Origin: Bacteroidales bacterium
GTDB taxonomy: Bacteria; Bacteroidota; Bacteroidia; Bacteroidales; UBA932
NCBI GenBank assembly: GCA_021371955.1
Contig: JAJFVD010000013.1
Span: 1-64,000, forward strand
Direction of reading: 5' to 3'
DNA length: 64,000 nt
Shown here: piece by piece, positions 26,813 through 36,445 of the stretch
Numbering within the stretch: the first letter of the stretch is position 1
Layout of the letters: every line of letters begins with the position of its first letter
The notes under the pieces: model-generated
The model's input: the letters and a program-made list of their open reading frames with translations, nothing else
Told to the model about the DNA's origin: nothing
Databases searched by the model: none
Made by a program: the position numbers and the translations under genes

Positions 26813-26862
26813 AACTGCGTTATTATTAAATAGTTATTCGGATACGAATTTCAGTCGTCTCA

Positions 26863-27015
26863 GGCGGCGGGTTGAAAACACTATGCATGGTCTTTCATTA
26901 CCAGCTAATTGGTGAGGGCGATTCGGCCGGACGCAGCGAAGCGAAGGAGGACGCACAAGCCCGAAGAAATTAGCTGGTAATGTATAAACTGCATAGACAG
27001 GTACAACCCGCCGCC
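26863..27015. repeat. Type A nested-hairpin repeat, copy 2
   Basis: 153 bp. Outer arms GGCGGCGGGTTG (26863-26874) and CAACCCGCCGCC (27004-27015), middle CTATGCA/TGCATAG, inner 15-bp perfect arms CATTACCAGCTAATT (26896-26910) and complement (26968-26982). Core nearly identical to the reverse complement of copy 1 at 11069-11149, while the outer arms differ in sequence yet keep pairing. Lies 50 bp after type B copy 2. Confidence 0.87.
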
Positions 27016-27029
27016 CGGAGACTGGTTAC

Positions 27030-27062
27030 AAAAAACGAGACCGACCTTTTGGGTCAGCCTCG
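27030..27062 (-). terminator. Terminator of the 90-aa gene
   Basis: CGAGACCGACC pairs with GGTCAGCCTCG around TTTTG; the minus strand runs into TTTTTT. Confidence 0.8.
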
Positions 27063-27097
27063 CTTTGTTGAAGTTTTGGTTAAGAAATGGGTTCTAC

Positions 27098-27370
27098 CTA
27101 TTTTGTAAGATTGCTGATGCTAACAAAAAGAGCATCAACACCCTTCAGCAAATCCTGATTGATTGCTTTAAAATGTTTTTTAACGTCGGTCTTGTCTACA
27201 TTATTAATTCTTGAAAAGAGTTCGTTTCTCAGTTCAACAGCATTATTCATAATTTCGACAGCCTTATCAGCTTTCTTGTCCTGATGGATATAGATAAATG
27301 CCCAACAGTCCGATATCACCTCACTAACAAGAAAATCGATATCTTTTTTAATAATTCTTATACTTGCCAT
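27098..27370 (-). CDS. Small conserved helical protein, function unknown
   Basis: 90 aa, acidic/basic helical protein without signal peptide or membrane segment (MASIRIIKKDIDFLVSEVISD...). Its layout, helices of charged residues ending in SISNLTK, fits small uncharacterised proteins seen across Bacteroidales. It has its own promoter (minus-strand TACCTTTG at 27388-27395) and terminator, so it is a real monocistronic gene. I cannot assign a function. Confidence 0.75.
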   Translation of the reverse strand: MASIRIIKKDIDFLVSEVISDCWAFIYIHQDKKADKAVEIMNNAVELRNELFSRINNVDKTDVKKHFKAINQDLLKGVDALFVSISNLTK

Positions 27371-27387
27371 AATTTATTTATTTGCCG

Positions 27388-27395
27388 CAAAGGTA
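27388..27395 (-). promoter_or_regulatory. -7 box of the 90-aa gene
   Basis: Minus-strand TACCTTTG fits TAnnTTTG and lies 17 nt before the ATG at 27370. Confidence 0.6.
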
Positions 27396-27410
27396 GTAAA
27401 ATATTTTAAT

Positions 27411-28559
27411 TTAGAGTTTTATTACTCCAATACCAGGTTTGTCACTCAGTGTTACCTTCCCGTTAACAACTTGCATTCCCGAGAAAACATCATTTGAGAT
27501 AAGGAGATTGCCGTCAAGGTCCGCCCACTCCATTTCGGGAGCAAGTTGAGCAGCTGCAGAAATGGCACATGATGTTTCGGTCATACAGCCAATCATGAGA
27601 CGCATGTTAAATGCCTTTGCCAGAGAAACCATCTCTCTTGCCTCGCGCATTCCTGTACATTTCATAAGCTTGATATTTATCCCGCTATATGCCCCTTTAA
27701 GTTTGTAAATATCGGTAAGTCTCTGGCATGCCTCGTCTGCGATAATAGGAAGTGGACTGTTTTGAGTTACCCATGCTGTTTCGTCGAGAAGCAGTTTTGG
27801 CATTGGCTGTTCAATCATGTTCACATTTTTCTCGTTGAGCCAGTTAATCATATCCAGCGCATAATGCTTGTCTTTCCATCCCTGATTTGCATCAACACAA
27901 ATAATTGTGTCGGTTACCGAGCGGATTGTATTGATCATCATCTTGTCTGTCTTTTCGTCACGTCCCAGCTTTACCTTAATTACCTTGTAAGGAGATGCCT
28001 CACGGGTCTTTTCCTTTACAACCTCTTCGGTATCCAGTCCAACAGTGAACGATGTGTTTGGTGCTGTTGCAGGATTGAAACCCCATATTTTCCACCATGG
28101 CTGACCCATAATCTTGCCAACAAGATCATGAAGTGCAATGTCAACAGCTGCTTTTGCCGCAGTATTGTTAATTGAAATAGCATCCACGTATGCAAGGATG
28201 TCCTGAATTTCAAAAGGAGAACTGAATCTTGAAAGGTCTACTTTTTTCAGGAACTCAATAACAGAGGCCTGAGTCTCTCCGAGATAAGGAGGCATGGCAG
28301 CCTCGCCATATCCTACATAGCCGTCCCACTCAATTTCTGTGAGTACAAGCTGAGTTGTTGTTCTTGATGAATTTGCAATGGTAAATACATGCCTCATTTG
28401 CGCATCATAGGGGCGGAATGTCAAAACCATTTTTTTGCTTCCGCTCTTAACTGTCTTTTCCCTGTTCTGAGAAAAAAGTTCAAAGGGGTTCATTATTGCA
28501 GCGGCAGCTGTAATCAAACCTGCCGATTTCAGAAAATTTCTCCTGGAAGTTACTGTCAT
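27411..28559 (-). CDS. Exported dipeptide epimerase (L-Ala-D/L-Glu epimerase type)
   Basis: 382 aa, enolase superfamily, muconate-lactonizing subgroup. Catalytic Lys pair in IKVKLG (about 195-200), metal ligands in CVDANQGW, MIEQPMP and IIADEAC, and second-side Lys in GINIKLMKCTG. It epimerises the murein dipeptide L-Ala-D-Glu to L-Ala-L-Glu so that it can be used as a nutrient. The N-terminus has a twin-Arg-like signal (SRRNFLKSAG followed by a hydrophobic stretch to LFSQ), unusual for an enzyme that is cytosolic in E. coli. Third gene of the peptidoglycan set, 30 nt after the NlpC/P60 gene. Confidence 0.88.
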   Translation of the reverse strand: MTVTSRRNFLKSAGLITAAAAIMNPFELFSQNREKTVKSGSKKMVLTFRPYDAQMRHVFTIANSSRTTTQLVLTEIEWDGYVGYGEAAMPPYLGETQASVIEFLKKVDLSRFSSPFEIQDILAYVDAISINNTAAKAAVDIALHDLVGKIMGQPWWKIWGFNPATAPNTSFTVGLDTEEVVKEKTREASPYKVIKVKLGRDEKTDKMMINTIRSVTDTIICVDANQGWKDKHYALDMINWLNEKNVNMIEQPMPKLLLDETAWVTQNSPLPIIADEACQRLTDIYKLKGAYSGINIKLMKCTGMREAREMVSLAKAFNMRLMIGCMTETSCAISAAAQLAPEMEWADLDGNLLISNDVFSGMQVVNGKVTLSDKPGIGVIKL

Positions 28560-28589
28560 AAGAGGTATTTTTAAAAATTTATTTTCGTA

Positions 28590-29795
28590 CTATTTGGCAA
28601 AATACCAAGGGTGATTTTTAATTGAAACAATGTCGCTGTCCATATCCACTTTAGTAAGAATCCTTTTTGCCCTCACAAGTCTTGTTGACCCGTCGTAGTA
28701 ATTCCAGGCAGAAGGAATAAGGGAGTTGATCCTTACGGATGTTGCCGAATGAATGAATTCTCCGTCTTTGATATACATTCCAACATGGGATATTCTCTCT
28801 TTTTTGTCGGCAGTTGCCTTAGAACCGAAGAAAAGCAAGTCTCCTGTTTTAAGATTGTCAAATCCTTTGGAAATATCCACATCTTCTCCTGTGAGAGCCT
28901 GCTGAGAAGCATCTCTTTCCAGAATGATTCCGTTGAGATAGTATGATGTCTTTGTAAATCCGGAGCAGTCCATTGCTTTTATTGAAGTACCTCCCCACAT
29001 GTATGGGAAACCAATAAATTGTTTTGCAGTTGCAATGATGTTTTCAGGAGTTGGGTTACGGCTGCTTATCCACTCTTTAAAGTCTGTTGCATACTTCTTT
29101 AGTAAAAATGCCTCTCTGCCATCCGGAAGAGCAACTTTATAGTATTTGCCCGATGAAGCAACATATTTAACAATGTTGCCCCAGACACCGTCCATCACTA
29201 CCTGTGATTTTTCAGAGGCAGCGGAACGGAGAAGAGTGTAATGTGTTGTTATAATAAGCTTTTTTGCATCCCTCCAGTTGTTGAATTCCTGTTCGGTCAT
29301 AGGAGCAATGCTTCCGGAACTTACCCATGCAATATATCCCTCTGGTGTAATTGCTCTTGTCCAGCCGCTTTTTTTCTCAAGAATCCTTACAGGGGTACCA
29401 AGAATTGTCTGAGTAGCTGACTCTGCAGAATATGTGGGTGAATATCTGAAGTTTATTACAGACTGATTTGTTATTCCATAAGTTTTGCCTCCCAGTGCAG
29501 GGTCCGGAAGAATAACCATACTGTCCAGTACGTTAATACCCGCTTCGGTTAGCTTTGAAAGAAGCGCCTTTTTTGCGGCTGCCTCAGTTGTTGAACCTTT
29601 TAAAACAAGTGTATCTCCTGTTGAAGAGATAAAAAGGCTTGGCTCAAATGTTTTTAAGCGGCGGTCCGGAGCAAACTCTGCCTTTACAACGGCAGATATT
29701 TTTGCAAATTGTGCTTCAGTTTTCTCTTTATCCGACTCTATCATAAAAGAGAGAGCAACAATAAACGATGCTAAAACCAACAGATATCTTTTCAT
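28590..29795 (-). CDS. Exported NlpC/P60 peptidoglycan endopeptidase with SH3 domains
   Basis: 401 aa. Signal peptide, then two bacterial SH3-like regions (about 110-160 and 180-235), then the NlpC/P60 domain (about 255-375) with catalytic Cys in MDCSGFTKTSY, His in ISHVGMYI and a third polar site in FIHSATS. Domain order matches gamma-D-glutamyl-L-diamino acid endopeptidases (dipeptidyl-peptidase VI/YkfC type), which release L-Ala-D-Glu from murein peptides, the substrate of the downstream epimerase. Confidence 0.92.
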   Translation of the reverse strand: MKRYLLVLASFIVALSFMIESDKEKTEAQFAKISAVVKAEFAPDRRLKTFEPSLFISSTGDTLVLKGSTTEAAAKKALLSKLTEAGINVLDSMVILPDPALGGKTYGITNQSVINFRYSPTYSAESATQTILGTPVRILEKKSGWTRAITPEGYIAWVSSGSIAPMTEQEFNNWRDAKKLIITTHYTLLRSAASEKSQVVMDGVWGNIVKYVASSGKYYKVALPDGREAFLLKKYATDFKEWISSRNPTPENIIATAKQFIGFPYMWGGTSIKAMDCSGFTKTSYYLNGIILERDASQQALTGEDVDISKGFDNLKTGDLLFFGSKATADKKERISHVGMYIKDGEFIHSATSVRINSLIPSAWNYYDGSTRLVRAKRILTKVDMDSDIVSIKNHPWYFAK

Positions 29796-29821
29796 AATAT
29801 TATTTAGTGTTTCTTAATTAT

Positions 29822-31363
29822 TTATTTGATTGCATTAAATTTTACCGCTTTGCTCTCATTATAGAGCCGGTCCAGAGCAGATACGTAAAAATCATACGCC
29901 TGTGCCTGTGCTGCATCTGCGGAATATTTTGTTTCGCCTGTAAGGGCAAGAATTGATGACTCTTTTGAAAAGTCCGGAGTTTCTCCCTTTTTGAATTTAT
30001 AAATTAGATAGTAATATGCTCTTTCTGAGTTGCATTTTTCCAAAGAGGCGTTCCCTTTTGGCAAATCTTCCCCCTGCCATTTAAATAAAATATCTCCCCC
30101 CTTTATGCTCATTAACGCACCTTCGGGCGAAACCGGAGGATTCGTTTCAAAGCCGCGCATCTGAGGCACGATTGAAGGGTTTGGGTAGAGCTCTCTTAAT
30201 ACGGAATTAATATCAAGCTTATTGTCTTTCATGTTTTTCGCACTGAAGTAACAGGCTCCCTGATAGTTATTCATTTCTCTAAGCATGAGAGCCTGTTTCT
30301 TTATTTCAAGAGGACTCCTCCATGCTTCAATTTTTGAACCTGCATCGAGGCGATATGTTCCAAGCCCACCGTATACAGGCGTTCCGGCAGAATAATCTCT
30401 CCACCATTCAGCCAATACAGTAAAATCTGCAGCAGGATAACCTATATTGAAATAGAGCTGAGGCAAAATATAATCCAGCCAGCCGGCCTCCATCCATTTA
30501 AGTATATCCGCATGGAGGTGGTCGTAATTTGTATATCCGTAGCTTTTGGTATCTGAGCCCTTAGGATCGTCTCTCCTATTGCGCCACACTGCATACGGGC
30601 TGATTCCAAACTTCATAAAAGGCTTAACGGATTTTATTGTGTCACGTAACATTTTTACTACTAAATCCACATTTTCCCTTCTCCATGCCATTTTATCCTC
30701 TTTCTTGTAGCCACGCGGGTGTTTTGCGAAGGAAGACTCATCGGAAAAGTCGCTGTTTGGATAAAAATAGTCGTCGAAGTGAATTCCGTCCAAATCGTAT
30801 CTTGTTACAAGGTCCTTAATAACTTTTGTAAGAAACTCCCTTGTTTCCGGATATGCAGGATCGAAGTACAGTTTATTGCCATATTTAACGAAAATATCCG
30901 GTCTCTTACGATAAATATGATTTGGCGACATGTCTTTGATATTGTCTACATTCTGGCTCACTCTGTACGGGTTGAGCCATGCATGTAATTCCATTCCCCG
31001 TTTATGGGCCTCCTCAATCGCAAAAGCGAGAGGGTCATAAAGCGGCGAAGGACTCTTTTTCTGATCTCCGGTCAAATAAATTGACCATGGTTCATTTCCG
31101 GAAATGTAAAAAGCATCGGCAGCCGGTCTCACCTGCAACACTACTGCGTTAAAGTTCATGCTCTTGAATAAATCGAGATAAGCAATCAGTTCTTTTTGTT
31201 GCTCCATAGAAGTGAGGCCGGGCTTAGATGGCCAGTCAATATTATTGACGGTGGCAATCCACACAGCCCTCCATTCCTGTTTTCCATTATATTCAGCCTT
31301 AAGGTCAAAAGAGGCCGACAAAAAAAGGGAAACAGTTAACAATGCGGCAATTAGGTATTTCAT
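29822..31363 (-). CDS. GHL10/DUF187 family exported glycosidase (DigH-like)
   Basis: 513 aa with signal peptide (ending near KAE). The catalytic barrel (about 28-400) is of the glycosyl hydrolase-like 10 family: EWRAVWIATVNNIDWPSKPG, VVLQVRPAADAFY, GIHFDDYFYP, GISPYAVWRN. E. coli DigH of this family cuts peptide-free (denuded) peptidoglycan strands. The C-terminal about 90 residues look like a fibronectin-III/Ig-like domain. First gene of the operon with the NlpC/P60 endopeptidase and the dipeptide epimerase. Confidence 0.9.
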   Translation of the reverse strand: MKYLIAALLTVSLFLSASFDLKAEYNGKQEWRAVWIATVNNIDWPSKPGLTSMEQQKELIAYLDLFKSMNFNAVVLQVRPAADAFYISGNEPWSIYLTGDQKKSPSPLYDPLAFAIEEAHKRGMELHAWLNPYRVSQNVDNIKDMSPNHIYRKRPDIFVKYGNKLYFDPAYPETREFLTKVIKDLVTRYDLDGIHFDDYFYPNSDFSDESSFAKHPRGYKKEDKMAWRRENVDLVVKMLRDTIKSVKPFMKFGISPYAVWRNRRDDPKGSDTKSYGYTNYDHLHADILKWMEAGWLDYILPQLYFNIGYPAADFTVLAEWWRDYSAGTPVYGGLGTYRLDAGSKIEAWRSPLEIKKQALMLREMNNYQGACYFSAKNMKDNKLDINSVLRELYPNPSIVPQMRGFETNPPVSPEGALMSIKGGDILFKWQGEDLPKGNASLEKCNSERAYYYLIYKFKKGETPDFSKESSILALTGETKYSADAAQAQAYDFYVSALDRLYNESKAVKFNAIK

Positions 31364-31400
31364 AATTATAAGGAACGGAATTAGGGGTTAGTTAATACTA

Positions 31401-31417
31401 CAAAGATATTATATTTG
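31401..31417. promoter_or_regulatory. Back-to-back promoters for the murein operon (-) and the YhcH-like gene (+)
   Basis: Minus-strand TATCTTTG (complement of 31401-31408) and plus-strand TATATTTG (31410-31417) are separated by one base. Their -33 regions would overlap the other promoter's start site, so the two may interfere. Neither has a clean TTTG at -33. Confidence 0.6.
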
Positions 31418-31435
31418 CGTTAAAATTTACAGATT

Positions 31436-31882
31436 ATGATTGTTGATTCTTTGAGAGGTTTTGAGCGTTATTTAAATATTCATCCCCGTTTTGAGAAAGC
31501 CTATACATACATACTGAAAACAGACCTAAACAGTCTTGAGCCGGGAGAGTATCCTGTGGTTGGAAAGGAGATATACTGCAAAATATGGGAAGGAGAGGGA
31601 AGAGGCATGGAAATACCTAAACTTGAGGTACATGATTCTTATATCGACATCCATATTGTACTTAAAGGCACTGAAACAATTGGGATTCGCGACAGGAGCC
31701 GGTGCATGGGCGACAATGTTCCGTACGACGAAACCAATGATATTGCCTTTCTGGAAGAGAGTCCCGAAAATTTTATCAGTCTCGGAGAAGATAACCTTGC
31801 AGTTATTTTCCCTCATGATGCACATGCTCCTCTTATTGGAGAAGGATTTATCAAAAAGGCTATTATTAAGGTAAAAATGTAA
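31436..31882 (+). CDS. YhcH/YjgK/YiaL-family protein (DUF386)
   Basis: 148 aa. Cupin-like fold of the YhcH/YiaL family: LEVHDSYIDIHIVLKGTE (about 63-80), the conserved IFPHDAHAP near 121-129 and KKAIIKVK at the end. Members bind metal and are linked to sugar acid or sialic-acid metabolism, with anomerase-like activity suggested for some. No sugar genes are next door, so the substrate is open. It starts 19 nt after a -7 box and is followed by the radical SAM gene after 21 nt. Confidence 0.85.
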   Translation: MIVDSLRGFERYLNIHPRFEKAYTYILKTDLNSLEPGEYPVVGKEIYCKIWEGEGRGMEIPKLEVHDSYIDIHIVLKGTETIGIRDRSRCMGDNVPYDETNDIAFLEESPENFISLGEDNLAVIFPHDAHAPLIGEGFIKKAIIKVKM

Positions 31883-31903
31883 TTCGTGCCGGAAAAACAC
31901 TTA

Positions 31904-32848
31904 ATGAAGTTTAACAACAACAGAAGATACAACTCCTTTGTAGGATACTTCAAAGAGAAGTATGGCAGCCGCCTTCAGAAAATTGTAATTGATGCCGGAT
32001 TCACATGTCCAAACCGTGACGGAACAGCGGGACTGGGTGGCTGTACATATTGCGACAACGAAGCATTCCACCCTTCATACAGTACTCCCGACAAGACTAT
32101 TTTGCTGCAAATTGAAGAAGGCATAAAATTTCACAAAAACCGATACAGGAAAGCGTCGCAATACCTGGCCTACTTTCAGCCTTTCTCAAACACCTATGCA
32201 CCAATAGCCGAACTTAGGGAAAAGTATGCCCAGGCACTCTCCCACCCGCTTATAGCAGGTATAGTTATAGGAACCAGGCCGGACTGTGTTGATGCAGAGA
32301 AACTCGACTGGCTTGCTGATCTTTCAAAAGAGAAAATTGTAATAATCGAATACGGAATAGAATCGGTTTATGACAAGACTTTGCTTAGGATAAACCGTGG
32401 ACACAATTACGAAAAAGCAAGGGAGATAATTGAAGCTACCGCTGCAAGAGGAATAGACCAGGGGGCCCACTTTATATTTGGTCTTCCGGGCGAAACTAAG
32501 GAAGAGATGATGGCTATGGCCGGTTATATAAATCGTCTGCCGGTAAATTCAGTAAAATTTCATCAGCTGCAAATAGTAAAGGGAACTCAAATGGAGAGGG
32601 AATTCCGTGAAAAACCGGAAGATTTCGTTCAATTTGAGATGAACGAATATATCGACTTTTTCATAGATTTTCTTGAACTGCTCCGGCCAAATCTCTATAT
32701 AGAACGATTTGCAGGAGAAGTTCCTCCGCGATTTGTAAACTACATGCCATGGGGAACAATACGGTATACGGAACTTCACAGCTTATTGGAAAAAAGGCTT
32801 GAAGAACGCGATACTTTTCAGTCCCGCCGCTTCAAGCCCCTTGATTGA
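31904..32848 (+). CDS. Radical SAM protein, YhcC/TIGR01212 type
   Basis: 314 aa from ATG at 31904 (a GTG at 31886 would add 6 residues). The unusual cluster motif is CPNRDGTAGLGGCTYC near residues 28-43 (C-x11-C-x2-C), typical of the TIGR01212/YhcC family rather than the common CxxxCxxC. Elongator-protein-3-like barrel with GTRPDC and EYGIES motifs; the C-terminus carries RFAGEVPPRF. Exact role unknown in this family; cytosolic. Likely cotranscribed with the YhcH-like gene. Confidence 0.9.
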   Translation: MKFNNNRRYNSFVGYFKEKYGSRLQKIVIDAGFTCPNRDGTAGLGGCTYCDNEAFHPSYSTPDKTILLQIEEGIKFHKNRYRKASQYLAYFQPFSNTYAPIAELREKYAQALSHPLIAGIVIGTRPDCVDAEKLDWLADLSKEKIVIIEYGIESVYDKTLLRINRGHNYEKAREIIEATAARGIDQGAHFIFGLPGETKEEMMAMAGYINRLPVNSVKFHQLQIVKGTQMEREFREKPEDFVQFEMNEYIDFFIDFLELLRPNLYIERFAGEVPPRFVNYMPWGTIRYTELHSLLEKRLEERDTFQSRRFKPLD

Positions 32849-32860
32849 TATAATTTCTTT

Positions 32861-34891
32861 TTACTCTTCGAGCATCGGTTTTGTCGAAATCTTCTCTCCT
32901 GTTGCATCCATCATCCACTGCTGCGGAGTAAGGTTGCCCAGAGCATATATTCTCATTACCTCTTTTGCCCAGTCTTTTCCCGCATAGTATTTCTCCAGCT
33001 GGTATTCAATTATGTGACCAAACGGATAATTTGCAAGATACAACGGTGAATTTATCATGTGTGAATAAATTGCAAGAAGAGGAGTATCCTTTCCTCCCAG
33101 GACAGGTTCGTAATATTTGTTCCACACATCTTTTGCAATAGAAATAACAGCTTCCTTAAGCTGAACAGGAGTAGCTTCCGGATTTGCATACATCCATTTC
33201 CATACATTCATGTCCACAAGCGCAACACCCATAATTTCATATGCTCCCCAGAAAATATCCAGTTCAGTCATTTTTGCCTGCTCTGCATCTGCCTTTTTAT
33301 AGCCAAGCAAAGTAAGGTCCCTCTTCTGGAAAACAAATGCGTTTGCCTCTGTAAAGGCAGTGTTTGGAACACCGTTTAGAATATAGTAGTCAACATCCCT
33401 CATGCTTATTGTCTGCTCAACATTGTGTCCCATCTCGTGAACAGCAATGTTAAATCCTTTGTAGTCCATTCCCCCTTTTGAGAGTCTTGTTCTCAGGCGG
33501 GCAACATCGTTTCTGGACATTGCTCCCATTGCATGTCCGGAACCTCTTGCCGCTTCAACTACGATAGCTTCGCCAAGCTGCGCGGCCTTTGCTGCCGGGA
33601 AACCAAATTTCACAAGCATATTTGGAATATCCTTGTCAAACGCCTCTGCGGTAGGATACAAAGCTTTTGTTTTTGCAGTCAGCAAATCTTCCGAAATTGA
33701 ACTTCTCGATTTAAATCCGTCATACCAGATATCGTATGGTTCGAGGGGCCTGCCAAGACGTGTCTTAATCATTTCGGCAATTTTTTTAACCTTTGGAGAG
33801 CTGATATATTCAATGAACATATTCTCAATGTCTTCCTGCTTTACCTGCATTCCTCCGTCGAAAGCTCTTTTTATGGCAGTAGGGTATGCAAAAGAATATA
33901 CATCCATTGCTTTTTGTGCCTTGAATAAATCAAGAAGGACGGCATATCTCTTGTCTCCCTCCTGCTTTACTTCCACTGCGGCTCCCCCTTTTGTGATTGT
34001 GTTCGAATATGGGTTCCAGTCATACTCCGGATTATTAATAACCTGCTGCGGAATTGTCTGTTCAACAATGTGAAGCATCACTTTATAAATCATTTTCTGC
34101 TTCTCTGTATTATTTGGAACAGGAGCATAATTGGACTTTAATTCATCTCTGAGGTTCCAGTGTGTAAGCAGCTTCATATCTGCCGGAAACAGTTTTTCGC
34201 CTTTGTCATTTACAAGGTGACCCATCATAATATTGTATTCCGCTATATAACTCTCTGCCCTCATTTCGGCATCGGCAACCAGTTGTTTAACTGCAGCCGG
34301 AGCTTTAGGAGTGAAAATATCGCCCATTCTGGCATAAGCCCAGTCCAGACGACTCCATCCGGAACCAAGACTATCCTTTTCTTCCAGAGTGAAAAACGGG
34401 AAGTTGAGAATAGTAATAAAGGCAATTTTGTTGCTGTATAAATCTTCTGTGAGGTGACCGGAAGGGTCGTATGCCCCAAAGATATAATCAACCGGAGCAA
34501 GCGTATCACCGTCGAGGTGAAGAGGTTTTTTAAGTTCAACATTCATTCTGTTGTACTCGCCCCAAATAGATTCAAAAGCAATCGAAAGTTTGTCGAAAAG
34601 CGCTTTTTTCTTTTCAGGGGTAGACGCATAGTTCCCGATGCAGAATGTAGTAAAGTCCTCTTCGGAGCCAAATTCGGCTTTCCATTGACGGGCAGCCTGA
34701 GCAACACCGGCTTCCATTAATTCCGGAGATGCGAGACCGGGGCAGCTCTCCTTAATTTTTCCGATTGTGGCTTTAACGACTTTTTCACCAATGTTCGACA
34801 TATCATTTTCATTTGTAGTTTTTGCGGGGTTGTCACATGATAGAAGTCCCATCAAAACGACCGCAATAGAAAGAAAAAAACTCTTTTTCAT
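32861..34891 (-). CDS. Zinc metallopeptidase lipoprotein (M3-like zincin)
   Basis: 676 aa from the ATG at 34891, which gives a proper lipoprotein signal (lipobox LLSC, Cys about 19); an ATG ten codons upstream would spoil it. About residue 480 has the zincin motif VHEMGHNVEQ, with a downstream Glu (NAFTEANAFVFQKR type), as in M3-like gluzincins. The long helical body fits a thimet-oligopeptidase-like fold. Likely a periplasm- or surface-anchored oligopeptidase, consistent with the peptide-eating lifestyle. Family level is inferred from motif order. Confidence 0.78.
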   Translation of the reverse strand: MKKSFFLSIAVVLMGLLSCDNPAKTTNENDMSNIGEKVVKATIGKIKESCPGLASPELMEAGVAQAARQWKAEFGSEEDFTTFCIGNYASTPEKKKALFDKLSIAFESIWGEYNRMNVELKKPLHLDGDTLAPVDYIFGAYDPSGHLTEDLYSNKIAFITILNFPFFTLEEKDSLGSGWSRLDWAYARMGDIFTPKAPAAVKQLVADAEMRAESYIAEYNIMMGHLVNDKGEKLFPADMKLLTHWNLRDELKSNYAPVPNNTEKQKMIYKVMLHIVEQTIPQQVINNPEYDWNPYSNTITKGGAAVEVKQEGDKRYAVLLDLFKAQKAMDVYSFAYPTAIKRAFDGGMQVKQEDIENMFIEYISSPKVKKIAEMIKTRLGRPLEPYDIWYDGFKSRSSISEDLLTAKTKALYPTAEAFDKDIPNMLVKFGFPAAKAAQLGEAIVVEAARGSGHAMGAMSRNDVARLRTRLSKGGMDYKGFNIAVHEMGHNVEQTISMRDVDYYILNGVPNTAFTEANAFVFQKRDLTLLGYKKADAEQAKMTELDIFWGAYEIMGVALVDMNVWKWMYANPEATPVQLKEAVISIAKDVWNKYYEPVLGGKDTPLLAIYSHMINSPLYLANYPFGHIIEYQLEKYYAGKDWAKEVMRIYALGNLTPQQWMMDATGEKISTKPMLEE

Positions 34892-34929
34892 ATTAGTGTA
34901 TTTGACCTCGAATATAACCAATTTTTATC

Positions 34930-34937
34930 TATCTTTG
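34930..34937 (+). promoter_or_regulatory. guaB operon -7 box
   Basis: TATCTTTG, 20 nt before the guaB ATG. The nearest TTTG (34901-34904) is 25 nt upstream, longer than the usual 19-22. Confidence 0.6.
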
Positions 34938-34957
34938 TCGATTATAAAAAAAACATC

Positions 34958-36427
34958 ATGTATTCTTTAGCCAACAAAACTATCCATGAGGGACTTACAT
35001 TCGACGATGTACTGCTTATTCCGGCCAGAAGCGAGGTTCTTCCCCGGGAAGTAGATGTTTCCACATATTTTTCAAGGAATATAAAAATCAGTTCGCCAAT
35101 AGTATCTGCTGCAATGGATACAGTAACAGAAGCAGCAATGGCTATTGAGATGGCAAGAGAGGGAGGAATAGGCATCATCCATAAAAACATGCCTATCGAA
35201 ATCCAGATGGAACACGTTCGCAAGGTAAAAAGAGCCGAAAACGGCATGATTTACGACCCGATAACCATCCATAAAGACTCAACCGTCGGGAATGCCCAGA
35301 TGCTCATGAAGGAGAACAAGATTGGAGGTATACCGGTAGTGGACGAAAAAGGAAGGCTCATTGGAATCGTAACAAACAGGGACCTTCGTTTCATTGACAA
35401 TCCCAAAACTCTCATTGAAGAGGTGATGACAAAGGAAAACCTGATTACGGCAGTAAAAGGTACCGATCTTCAGCAGGCAAGCGCAATTCTTAAGAGATAC
35501 AAAATAGAGAAACTCCCTGTTGTAGACGAAAACCGGGTTTTAATAGGGCTTCTCACATTCAAGGATATTACCAAAATCAAAGACAATCCAAACGCGAGCA
35601 AAGACGAAAAGGGAAGATTGCGTGTAGGGGCAGCAGTTGGAGTTGGCGCAGATACAATCCTTAAAGTTGAAAAACTTCTGTCTGTTGGCACAGATGCAGT
35701 TGTTATCGATACTGCACACGGACATTCTGTTTATGTGCTGCAGACAATCAAAAAAGTAAAACAGGCTTTTCCTAATTTAGAAATAATTGCCGGAAACATA
35801 GCAACCGGAGATGCTGCAAAAGCTCTTGCCGAATGTGGCGTAGACGGCGTTAAAGTGGGAATCGGGCCGGGCTCTATTTGCACAACCAGAGTAGTGGCAG
35901 GCGTTGGCGTACCGCAACTTACAGCAATCATGCTTGCAGCCGAGGCCCTCAAGGGAACAGGAATTCCGATTATTGCAGATGGTGGCATCCGGTACTCCGG
36001 AGACATTGTAAAAGCACTTGCCGCAGGTGCAAGCACAATTATGGCAGGGTCTTTGTTTGCTGGTGTAGAGGAGTCGCCCGGAGAGACAATTATTCTCAAC
36101 GGAAGAAAATTTAAAGCCTACAGGGGAATGGGTTCACTTGAAGCAATGCAGATGGGTTCAAAGGACAGATACTTTCAGGACATGGAAGAGGATGTGAAAA
36201 AACTGGTTCCGGAAGGAATTGTTGCTCAGGTTCCATACAAGGGAACGCTTACCGAAGTTGTTTATCAGATGGTGGGTGGTCTTCGTGCCGGAATGGGATA
36301 CTGTGGTGCAAAAAACATAGAAGAACTCAGGAACGCGCAGTTTGTACGGGTAACGGCTGCAGGAGTGGCAGAAAGCCATCCGCACGATGTTACAATTACA
36401 AGAGAGGCTCCAAACTACAGCCGATAG
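34958..36427 (+). CDS. guaB: Inosine-5'-monophosphate dehydrogenase
   Basis: 489 aa. Oxidises IMP to XMP with NAD+, the rate-limiting step to GMP. TIM barrel interrupted by a CBS pair (about 95-205; [20 protein letters not shown] and the second repeat). Catalytic Cys308 in [15 protein letters not shown], and flap/loop [10 protein letters not shown]. Normal length. Leads a run with three envelope genes on the same strand (gaps 18, 1 and 0 nt), an arrangement I recall in other Bacteroidales. Confidence 0.97.
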   Translation: MYSLANKTIHEGLTFDDVLLIPARSEVLPREVDVSTYFSRNIKISSPIVSAAMDTVTEAAMAIEMAREGGIGIIHKNMPIEIQMEHVRKVKRAENGMIYDPITIHKDSTVGNAQMLMKENKIGGIPVVDEKGRLIGIVTNRDLRFIDNPKTLIEEVMTKENLITAVKGTDLQQASAILKRYKIEKLPVVDENRVLIGLLTFKDITKIKDNPNASKDEKGRLRVGAAVGVGADTILKVEKLLSVGTDAVVIDTAHGHSVYVLQTIKKVKQAFPNLEIIAGNIATGDAAKALAECGVDGVKVGIGPGSICTTRVVAGVGVPQLTAIMLAAEALKGTGIPIIADGGIRYSGDIVKALAAGASTIMAGSLFAGVEESPGETIILNGRKFKAYRGMGSLEAMQMGSKDRYFQDMEEDVKKLVPEGIVAQVPYKGTLTEVVYQMVGGLRAGMGYCGAKNIEELRNAQFVRVTAAGVAESHPHDVTITREAPNYSR

Positions 36428-36445
36428 AGAATATAATTTTAAAAA

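Noticed and set aside
26441..27097. Insertion sequence
   Set aside because: Inverted repeats are present, but no transposase frame of plausible length or motif is found, nor a clear target-site duplication.
34892..34921. 10-codon extension of the zincin lipoprotein
   Set aside because: It puts charged residues before the lipoprotein signal; the ATG at 34891 gives a standard signal.
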